In this document: positions 1 through 5,429 of the stretch, piece after piece
Position numbering within the stretch: position 1 is the stretch's first letter
Layout of the letters: each line of letters starts with the position of its first letter
Assembly (NCBI GenBank): GCA_007131465.1
Contig: SLQN01000426.1
Span: forward strand, 1 to 5,429
DNA: 5,429 nt
Origin: Paracoccaceae bacterium
GTDB lineage: Bacteria > Pseudomonadota > Alphaproteobacteria > Rhodobacterales > Rhodobacteraceae
Direction: 5' to 3'
The notes under the pieces: model-generated
What the model was told of the DNA's origin: nothing
The model's database searches: none
The model's input: only the letters and a program-made list of their open reading frames with translations
Position numbers and translations under genes: made by a program

Positions 1-1
1 A

Positions 2-2554
2 AAATTATTTTTTGCTTTTTCCCTAATTGCACTCATCGCTTCATGTGTAAAAGAGGACTTTAAAGATCCTCCCGCGGAAGGTGAGGACCCTGATATTGCT
101 ACCAATGCAACCATAGATGACATCAAGGCTTTCTACCAGCCGGGAGAATTCAATCAAATTACTGAAGATCTAGTTTTTGCAGCTGTAGTTACTGCTGATG
201 ACAGATCGGGTAACTTCTTTAGGAATCTGGTAATTCAGGATGAGACCGGAGGCATTCAAATTAGGTTTAACTTCACTGACCTGCACAATGATTACCCAAT
301 AGGCAGGAGGTTATTTATCAGAGCTCAGGGGATGTATATCAATGACTTCAATGGAAGTCTTCAGCTTGGTGCAGGCGTTATTCGAGATGCTGCCGGCAAC
401 CCAACAGAAATGGACGGAGTTCCCCTTCCCCTTGCTAACAGATTTATCGTTAGAGGAAAATGGAATCAAGATTTAAGCCCCGTCAATAAGAGAGTGGATG
501 AATTGACTGAAAATGACATCAATAAATTGATCCGACTTGAAAACGTGCAGTTTAGGACTTCAGATCTGGGAGAAACTTTTGCTATTAATACCATTGATGA
601 GGATGGAAATCAGATTCGTTTAACAACAAATCGGGATTTGACAAGCTGTACGGGTGATGCTCCGATTATCGTCAGGACAAGTGGGTTTGCTGATTTTGCA
701 AATACAGAACTACCTGAAGGTAGTGGAAGCGTAGTGGGAATTTACACCGTTTTTGGAACTACTAAACAGTTATTCATTCGCGAAATTGAGGATGTACAAC
801 TTACAGAAGAACGTTGCGAATTTGAATTTACCCCCATTTCATCCATTCGTGGACAGTTCACCGGATCGACCACTAATGTAAGTGGAGCTGCTGTTATCAG
901 AGGAATTGTTACTTCTGACAGGGAGAACAATAATGTTGTTGGTCAAAACCTCTTCATTCAGGATGCCACTGCTGGTATCGCTGTTAGATTTAATGGGAAC
1001 CACAACTTTGCAATGGGTACCGAACTGGAAATTGACGTCAGTGGCGTCCAATTAAACCAATTTCAGGGATTGCTGCAACTGAACAATGTCGATCTATTGA
1101 ATGCACAAGTAATCAGTACGGATAATGAGGTAGAACCCATTGAGTTGACTATTTCCAACCTTTTAGGGAATTTTGACCAATATGAGTCAAGGTTAGTCTT
1201 AATTAATGATGCAAGCCTTTCCAAACCAGGCGGAGGAAGTACTTTTGCTTTTTCAACAACCATGGATGATGGTACAGGACAAATAGATATGTTTACCCGA
1301 CCTCAAGCTAATTTTGCTGACGATCCCTTCCCACCCGGACCTGTGAACGTTACCGGTATAGTATCAGTTGGGGGTACTCAGGAAAGCAGACAAATCAGCA
1401 TCAGAAATCTCGATGACATTGATGGAGAATTACCTGATGTAACTATAGTTCCAATAACTGAAATCCGGGATCAATTCGAAGGATCAACAACCAATGTAAG
1501 TGGTGCAGTGGCAATCAGAGGTATCGTAACTTCCGATAAGGAAAACAACAATGTAGTTGGGCAAAATCTTTTTATCCAGGATGATGATGCCGGAATTGTA
1601 GTTAGATTTGTCGGCAACCACAATTTTGATATGGGTACAGAACTGGAAATCAATGTAAGTGGAGTTGAGTTAAGTCAATTTCAAGGACTTCTGCAGTTAA
1701 ATAATGTCAGCTTGCAAAGCACGCAGGTAGTAAGCACCGGCAATGAAGTGCAACCAATCCCATTAACCATAGCAGATATTCTCAGTAATTTTGACCAATA
1801 TGAATCAAGGCTGGTATTCATTTCAGATGCAGATATTACCAAAGCAGACGGTGGAAGCACTTTTGCTTTTTCAACAACGGTAAATGATGGAACAGGGGAA
1901 ATAGATATGTTTACCCGACCTCAGGCTACTTTTGCAGACGTTAACTTCCCCACTGAGACGGTTTCGATAGTCGGAATATTATCTATTGGTGGAACGCAAG
2001 AAACAAGGCAAATCAGCATCAGAAATCTGGACGACATAGACGGAGATATTAGTGGCCCGGAAACTCTACTTGAGGAAGATTTTCAAATGGCGACAGCTGG
2101 TGAAGACCTAAACATAACAGGATGGACAAATTATTCAGAAACAGGCAGTAGGCTTTGGACCGTAGGTGAATTCAGCGGAAATAGATTTGCTACAGTTTCT
2201 GCCTTTCAATCTGATGATGACGAAAATAAAATATGGTTAATTACACCTGAAGTTAATGTGGAGAATGGTGTTAGGATGGAATTCGAGTCCGCTCAGGGGT
2301 TCCATGTGCACGATGGCTTACGAGTGTATATTTCCAACGATTTTGATGGTGGAAATCCTACTGAATCCAGCTGGACTGAATTAGATGCAACTGTAGCAGG
2401 TGCCAATCAGGATAGATGGGAATTTATTTCTTCGGGAATTATTGATTTATCAAATCATGAGGGAACCGCCCACATTGCCTTTGTTTATGAGGGTTCTAAT
2501 CCGGAGGGAAACACTACCACCTACAGAATTGATAATTTGAGAATTTTCAGATAA
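2..2554 (+). CDS. DUF5689 / OB-fold repeat surface lipoprotein with C-terminal choice-of-anchor-J domain (5' partial)
   Basis: The frame is open from base 2 to TAA at 2552-2554 (850 visible residues). ATG 332 is internal, because signal peptide and conserved domain sequence lie upstream of it. Only the first few codons are missing: visible residues 1-14 are a hydrophobic signal ending in lipobox I-A-S-C (C15). The next residues, V-K-E-D, fit the Bacteroidota lipoprotein export signal (Lys then two acidic residues after the Cys), so surface exposure is likely. Domains in order: DUF5689 at about 37-270, with the typical G-N-F-F..IQDE.GGI and IIVR.SGFADFAN blocks; two tandem OB-fold-like modules at 278-475 and 484-681; and a choice-of-anchor-J/jelly-roll type domain at about 689-850, ending Y-R-I-D-N-L. 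C216 and C272 could form a disulfide. No catalytic motif and no T9SS sorting domain were seen. By inference it is a binding protein (nucleic acid, glycan or protein). Family assignment is fairly sure; the ligand is unknown. Confidence 0.85.
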   Translation, partial: KLFFAFSLIALIASCVKEDFKDPPAEGEDPDIATNATIDDIKAFYQPGEFNQITEDLVFAAVVTADDRSGNFFRNLVIQDETGGIQIRFNFTDLHNDYPIGRRLFIRAQGMYINDFNGSLQLGAGVIRDAAGNPTEMDGVPLPLANRFIVRGKWNQDLSPVNKRVDELTENDINKLIRLENVQFRTSDLGETFAINTIDEDGNQIRLTTNRDLTSCTGDAPIIVRTSGFADFANTELPEGSGSVVGIYTVFGTTKQLFIREIEDVQLTEERCEFEFTPISSIRGQFTGSTTNVSGAAVIRGIVTSDRENNNVVGQNLFIQDATAGIAVRFNGNHNFAMGTELEIDVSGVQLNQFQGLLQLNNVDLLNAQVISTDNEVEPIELTISNLLGNFDQYESRLVLINDASLSKPGGGSTFAFSTTMDDGTGQIDMFTRPQANFADDPFPPGPVNVTGIVSVGGTQESRQISIRNLDDIDGELPDVTIVPITEIRDQFEGSTTNVSGAVAIRGIVTSDKENNNVVGQNLFIQDDDAGIVVRFVGNHNFDMGTELEINVSGVELSQFQGLLQLNNVSLQSTQVVSTGNEVQPIPLTIADILSNFDQYESRLVFISDADITKADGGSTFAFSTTVNDGTGEIDMFTRPQATFADVNFPTETVSIVGILSIGGTQETRQISIRNLDDIDGDISGPETLLEEDFQMATAGEDLNITGWTNYSETGSRLWTVGEFSGNRFATVSAFQSDDDENKIWLITPEVNVENGVRMEFESAQGFHVHDGLRVYISNDFDGGNPTESSWTELDATVAGANQDRWEFISSGIIDLSNHEGTAHIAFVYEGSNPEGNTTTYRIDNLRIFR
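833..1426 (+). repeat. Tandem module copy A (intragenic, 618-nt period)
   Basis: This is the first of two in-frame copies of a 198-codon module in the lipoprotein gene (visible residues 278-475). It starts at P-I-S-S-I-R and ends at N-L-D-D-I-D-G. Aligned by eye with copy B without any gap, it differs at about 49 of 198 residues (about 75% identity). Each copy contains two OB-fold-like halves: one around G-I-V-T-S-D...N-L-F-I-Q-D, the other around S-R-L-V...V-T-G-I-V-S. The preceding DUF5689 segment is a more distant version of the same plan. Confidence 0.9.
1451..2044 (+). repeat. Tandem module copy B (intragenic, 618-nt period)
   Basis: This is the second copy of the module (visible residues 484-681), offset exactly 618 nt from copy A at both ends, so no net insertion or deletion has accumulated. 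The copies are joined by an eight-codon linker (1427-1450). Much of the DNA differs at third codon positions, but several stretches are identical: 1241-1260 with 1859-1878, 1281-1305 with 1899-1923, and 1391-1410 with 2009-2028. Confidence 0.9.
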
Positions 2555-2573
2555 TTCTTAGATATGGAAAATG

Positions 2574-2612
2574 AAAAAAAGTGACTGATTTAACTAATCG
2601 GTCACTTTTTTT
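2574..2612 (+). terminator. Rho-independent terminator after the DUF5689 lipoprotein gene, possibly bidirectional
   Basis: The left arm GTGACTGATT (2581-2590) pairs with AATCGGTCAC (2596-2605) over 10 bp with one G-U pair and a 5-nt loop. Seven A (2574-2580) precede it and seven T (2606-2612) follow, so the stem can extend to 17 bp. It lies 19 nt past the TAA of the lipoprotein gene. The A-tract gives a matching T-run on the minus strand, so it could also stop antisense transcription. The last T is only 25 nt before the ATG of the PLD gene, and GTG 2581, a possible upstream start for that gene, is the first triplet of the stem. Confidence 0.92.
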
Positions 2613-2637
2613 GTTTTGTTGTGACACGAATAAAAAA

Positions 2638-4320
2638 ATGATGTTTAGATTTACTATTTTACTTGGGGTTTTCCTGTTAGCCAATAGTCTGTCTTTATTT
2701 TCTCAGGTCCAGGAAGCAGACTTTTTTGAGCTCATCAACAGTAAGGACCACTCCCCTATTGAGCGTATTGAGACCGATGCTATTAGCCTTCGTTCTAACT
2801 CGCCTCATTATACCATTACCGGCTACAATCTTAGTCATCTGGGGAAATGGAAGGAGAAAAAAATGGAGAGCAGAAATCAAAAGATTATTCAAGGTTTAAG
2901 TCCATCAGCATTGTATCATATTTCCGTAGCGGTGGAAACCTTTTTCGGTTCTAAGGATACCATTTGGGACATTCCTTTTATTACCCGTTCCATTTCAAGT
3001 GGGGATATTCTGGTGTATTTCAACAGCAGTATTAATGAAGACGTAAGCAATGGATCATCACCTGTTTCAACATCAGGCACAGCCATTAGGAATGCAATTA
3101 TCCAGAAAATAGATGAAGCAGAAGTGAGTATTGACGTTGCAGCATATAACATCAATCGAAATGATATAGTATCTGCTTTGAATAGGGCTGCCAATCGGGG
3201 AGTTCGGGTGCGCTACATTGCCGAAGGTGAAAATGCGAATACTGCCCTTAATACCTCCCTGGCATTTAATGTTTTAAAAAGAGATGATAATGATGGAATT
3301 ATGCATCACAAGTTTTTGATCATTGACGCTACTGAAGAAATGGATAGTTGGGTAATTACCGGGTCTACTAATCTTACTACTCAGCAGATCGCCACAGACA
3401 ACAACAACGCACTTTTTATTCAGGACCAATCACTTGCTCAGATATTTGAAATGGAATTTGAAGAAATGTGGGGTTCTTCCACTGCAATACCGAATACCAA
3501 TAACTCCAGATTTGGACAGTTTAAAAACGACAACACACCAAAATGGCTCATGGTAGGTGATGTGCCCATGGAAATCTACTTCTCACCATCTGACAATACC
3601 TCATTTCATATTTCGCAAGCAATGCTCAATGCCCAGGAAAGTATTTCGCTGGCATTGCTTCTTTTTACCCACAATCCACTTGCTAATACAGTAATCCAGA
3701 AACACCACCAAGGATTAAATGTACGAGGATTAATCAATGATATCAATGCCAGCGGGTCCAGATTTCAGGCTCTACTCAACAATGGAGTGAATATGCATCC
3801 CAATACGGTACCTAATGTACAGCTTCATCATAAATATGCCATCATTGACGCTGAGTCCAATGCGGAAAGTCCAAAAGTAGTAACAGGATCTCACAACTGG
3901 ACCAACAGAGCAGAAAACCACAATGATGAAAATACGCTTATTATTCACGATGCTGATATAGCTAATATTTTTCGCCAGGAGTTTGAAGCGAGATGGTGTC
4001 AGATAGTGTCCGATGACTGTTTTGTTTCCTCTATTGATGACTTATTTTCTAGTTCACAAAGCAACTGGTATTCTTACCCCAATCCTACCACTGATGTTGT
4101 TTACATAAAGCGAAAAGGGGCAGCAACTGAAACCTCAAATAGAATCAACTACGTTGTTTTCAACAGTTCCGGACAACTGTTAAAATCCGGTTTAACAAAC
4201 AATGGGACTGCCTCGCCATTTTCAATCGATCTCAGCCACTTCCCGGGTGGATCGTATTTTGTTAAGATTAGAGAAAATGATGCGTACCAGCTTATTCAGA
4301 TGAATCTTGTTAGAGACTGA
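2638..4320 (+). CDS. Secreted phospholipase D superfamily protein (two HKD motifs) with T9SS type A sorting domain
   Basis: 560 residues from ATG 2638; ATG 2641 is equally possible. This start gives a clean Sec signal peptide (about residues 1-23, ending L-F-S-Q). GTG 2581 would add 19 residues translated from the terminator stem. An A-rich leader without a Shine-Dalgarno sequence precedes the ATG, as usual in Bacteroidota. Domains: FN3-like at about 25-118 (L-S-P-S-A-L-Y); PLD half 1 from about 122, with H223-x-K225-x4-D230 and G242-S-T-N245; PLD half 2 from about 309, with H397-x-K399-x4-D404 and G417-S-H-N420; T9SS sorting domain at about 475-560 (Y-P-N-P-T-T-D, G-G-S-Y-F-V-K-I). The only two Cys (454, 461) lie between half 2 and the sorting domain and may pair. 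Both HKD motifs are complete, so a phosphodiesterase of the PLD superfamily is expected, exported through the outer membrane. The substrate (DNA/RNA or phospholipid) cannot be told. A terminator separates it from the lipoprotein gene, but strand and theme suggest a functional link. Confidence 0.9.
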   Translation: MMFRFTILLGVFLLANSLSLFSQVQEADFFELINSKDHSPIERIETDAISLRSNSPHYTITGYNLSHLGKWKEKKMESRNQKIIQGLSPSALYHISVAVETFFGSKDTIWDIPFITRSISSGDILVYFNSSINEDVSNGSSPVSTSGTAIRNAIIQKIDEAEVSIDVAAYNINRNDIVSALNRAANRGVRVRYIAEGENANTALNTSLAFNVLKRDDNDGIMHHKFLIIDATEEMDSWVITGSTNLTTQQIATDNNNALFIQDQSLAQIFEMEFEEMWGSSTAIPNTNNSRFGQFKNDNTPKWLMVGDVPMEIYFSPSDNTSFHISQAMLNAQESISLALLLFTHNPLANTVIQKHHQGLNVRGLINDINASGSRFQALLNNGVNMHPNTVPNVQLHHKYAIIDAESNAESPKVVTGSHNWTNRAENHNDENTLIIHDADIANIFRQEFEARWCQIVSDDCFVSSIDDLFSSSQSNWYSYPNPTTDVVYIKRKGAATETSNRINYVVFNSSGQLLKSGLTNNGTASPFSIDLSHFPGGSYFVKIRENDAYQLIQMNLVRD

Positions 4321-4338
4321 TTGGTGGAGGTGAAAGAA

Positions 4339-4364
4339 GGAATTACGAATTAGGAATTACGAAT
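4339..4364. repeat. Two direct copies of a 12-bp AT-rich motif
   Basis: GGAATTACGAAT occurs at 4339-4350 and again at 4353-4364 (period 14), followed by a partial echo GATTAC at 4365-4370. It lies 18 nt past the PLD stop codon in the convergent gap. Motifs of this GAATTACGAATTA kind are, to my recollection, common as short dispersed intergenic repeats, so this may be a small member of such a family. No function can be assigned. Confidence 0.6.
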
Positions 4365-4390
4365 GATTACTGAGGGAGTTAATGAAGACT

Positions 4391-4421
4391 AAAAACTATT
4401 TATCTCGTCCTTAGACGCAGA
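4391..4421 (-). terminator. Weak candidate terminator for the minus-strand ATPase gene
   Basis: A short hairpin is formed by TCTCGTC (4403-4409) and GACGCAGA (4414-4421), 7 bp with one bulged C and a 4-nt loop. Read on the minus strand it is followed after 7 nt by a T5 run (A5 at 4391-4395 on the plus strand). The stem is short and the T-run is displaced and brief, so this is only a candidate. No better terminator was seen for either convergent gene. Confidence 0.2.
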
Positions 4422-4487
4422 CATGTCTCATAAAGAGGGAAGATAGAAGTAGGGAGTTGGTCTCGTCTCCATTGAATTGATGAGACA
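4419..4487. repeat. Small palindrome and spaced inverted repeat in the convergent intergenic gap
   Basis: AGACATGTCT (4419-4428) is a perfect 10-bp palindrome. Overlapping it, TGTCTCAT (4424-4431) is the exact inverse complement of ATGAGACA (4480-4487), 48 nt away. GTCTC (4465-4469) can also pair locally with GAGAC (4482-4486). These may be chance, remnants of a small repeat element, or a weak fold. No T-run follows, so they do not make an intrinsic terminator. Confidence 0.3.
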
Positions 4488-4497
4488 AACATGATTC

Positions 4498-5429
4498 CTA
4501 TATTTCTTTCAAATGACTGAAGCCTAGTACTTTACAATCGGATCTTCGCTGAATTTCATTTCCACCATAAACCAAATAGGCATCGACTTCCGGCTTGATT
4601 TTATGGAAGTATTTTAACGTTTTAAAAAAATCAGGATGGATGGTCTTTGCGGATTTTATTTCTAAAGCAAGCAAATTCTGTCCCCTCTCTATCAGCAGGT
4701 CGATTTCATTTCCTGCGGAGTCTCTCCAAAAGTAAAATTGATCATGGTTTTTTGAATTCAAGCTCTGTTTAATCTTCTCCAGTATTACAAAGTTTTCAAA
4801 CAACTGTCCTCTTGCAAAATGAATCTCTAAGTCCTGTATTGTTCTTACACCTAACAAATAAGCCAGGAGCCCTGTATCATAAAAGTAAACCTTAGGTGTT
4901 TTGATAATCCTCTTGTTAAAATTATTATAATATGGCTTTAACCGAAAAGCCACAAATGATGCCTCTAATAATTTCATCCAGGAATTAATGGTTTTATTAT
5001 CCAACCCCAATTCATTTCCCAAGCTACTCTGATTAAACAACTGTCCAACCCGACCGGCCAATAACTGTAGAAACTTTTGAAATAAATCGAGATTGAGAAT
5101 GTTTTTTATTAACCGTACATCACGCTCTACATAGGTTTGCAAATAATTATCATAAAAATCAATTGCATCAATGTCGTTCACCCATTTTCGGGGAAATGAT
5201 CCTTTCAATAGGTATTCTTCCCAGCTTTGATAAATAAAATTTCCGGATTTCAATTCTTCTACAGAAAAAGGCAATAGATTAAAAATAGATACCCTCCCTG
5301 CTAGAGATTGAGATATTTTTTCCAACATTAAAAAATTCTGCGAACCGGTGATGAGGTACTCTCCGTTTTGTTGGCGTTGATCTGTATAAACTTGCAAATA
5401 TGAGAATAATTTCGGGACGTACTGTATTC
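4498..5429 (-). CDS. AAA_14/DUF4143 family ATPase, C-terminal part (5' end beyond the window)
   Basis: The minus-strand frame runs from the right edge (first full codon at 5427) to TAG at 4500-4498, giving 309 visible residues. TTG 5397 is not the start, since the family sequence I-Q-Y-V-P-K-L-F-S-Y continues upstream of it. Visible residues 24-45 (Y-L-I-T-G-S-Q-N-F ... S-L-A-G-R) are the sensor-1-like strand and arginine-containing block of the ATPase core. Then come Y-V-E-R-D-V near 99-104, a winged-helix-like segment at 122-155, Y-F-Y-D-T-G-L-L-A-Y at 181-190, and a PD-(D/E)XK-like tail with W-R-D...E-I-D (D243) and L-E-I-K (E256, K258). Walker A and the start of Walker B lie outside the window. 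These cytoplasmic ATPases are numerous in Bacteroidota and archaea and their role is poorly known. It is convergent with the PLD gene, so not in its operon. The family is secure; whether the gene is intact is not. Confidence 0.85.
   Translation of the reverse strand, partial: IQYVPKLFSYLQVYTDQRQQNGEYLITGSQNFLMLEKISQSLAGRVSIFNLLPFSVEELKSGNFIYQSWEEYLLKGSFPRKWVNDIDAIDFYDNYLQTYVERDVRLIKNILNLDLFQKFLQLLAGRVGQLFNQSSLGNELGLDNKTINSWMKLLEASFVAFRLKPYYNNFNKRIIKTPKVYFYDTGLLAYLLGVRTIQDLEIHFARGQLFENFVILEKIKQSLNSKNHDQFYFWRDSAGNEIDLLIERGQNLLALEIKSAKTIHPDFFKTLKYFHKIKPEVDAYLVYGGNEIQRRSDCKVLGFSHLKEI

Noticed and set aside
332..334. ATG 332 as the start of the lipoprotein gene
   Set aside because: The frame is open to the left edge and encodes a lipobox signal and the conserved first part of DUF5689, so 332 is an internal Met.
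742..1653. Minus-strand open frames (742-930, 839-1051, 1063-1263, 1471-1653) inside the lipoprotein gene, two of which resemble each other
   Set aside because: They lie antisense to strongly conserved domains, and the resemblance of 742-930 and 1471-1653 follows from the 618-nt duplication. They have no protein features of their own.
2641..2653. TAGATTTA (2646-2653) as a -7 promoter element
   Set aside because: It lacks the final G, lies inside the PLD coding start and has no TTG at proper spacing upstream.
2695..3194. Minus-strand open frames at 2695-2892 and 2916-3194
   Set aside because: They are antisense to the signal peptide/FN3 and PLD region of a confidently identified gene and show no recognisable domain.
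4460..4490. Hairpin GTCTC/GAGAC as terminator of the PLD gene
   Set aside because: The stem is short and no T-run follows on either strand.
4498..5429. Lower GC in the ATPase gene as a sign of horizontal transfer
   Set aside because: Hand counts of four 60-base lines each gave about 38% here against about 43% in the lipoprotein gene, with wide line-to-line scatter; the difference is too small to argue from.
1..5429. CRISPR array, tRNA, rRNA, transposase or inverted-repeat-bounded element
   Set aside because: No regularly spaced repeats, RNA gene signatures, transposase motifs or terminal inverted repeats were seen on either strand.

Overview
The window comes from a member of the Bacteroidota, probably a free-living, gliding or marine-type lineage such as the Cytophagales or a relative (the rank below phylum is a guess). 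Three things point there. The first gene is a DUF5689 lipoprotein with a Bacteroidota-style lipoprotein export signal. The second ends in a type IX secretion (T9SS) type A C-terminal sorting domain. No Shine-Dalgarno sequence precedes the second gene, only an A-rich leader.

Layout: (1) Positions 2-2554, + strand: a surface lipoprotein that lacks only its first few codons at the left edge. It has a lipobox, one DUF5689 region, two tandem 206-codon-period copies of a DUF5689/OB-fold-like module (about 75% identical in protein), and a C-terminal choice-of-anchor-J (jelly-roll type) domain. (2) Positions 2574-2612: a strong, possibly bidirectional intrinsic terminator. (3) Positions 2638-4320, + strand: a secreted phospholipase D superfamily enzyme with a Sec signal peptide, an FN3-like domain, two HKD catalytic motifs and a T9SS sorting domain. 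A longer reading from GTG 2581 would begin inside the terminator stem and is rejected. (4) Positions 4321-4497: a convergent intergenic gap with a 12-bp direct repeat, small inverted repeats and no convincing terminator. (5) Positions 4498-5429, - strand: the C-terminal part of an AAA_14/DUF4143 ATPase whose Walker A and Walker B region lies past the right edge.

Working idea (inference): the first two genes form a cell-surface/secreted pair. The lipoprotein carries repeated OB-fold-like binding modules, and the PLD-superfamily enzyme could be a nuclease or a phospholipase. DUF5689/OB-fold lipoproteins beside secreted phosphodiesterases would suit extracellular nucleic-acid capture and breakdown for phosphate or nucleosides, but nothing in the sequence proves the substrate. 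The AAA_14/DUF4143 gene points the opposite way and looks unrelated.

The points most worth a second look are the tandem duplication with patchy nucleotide identity, the terminator that leaves about 25 nt for the PLD gene's promoter, and the codon at the extreme right edge, which cannot encode the Glu expected in the ATPase Walker B motif.
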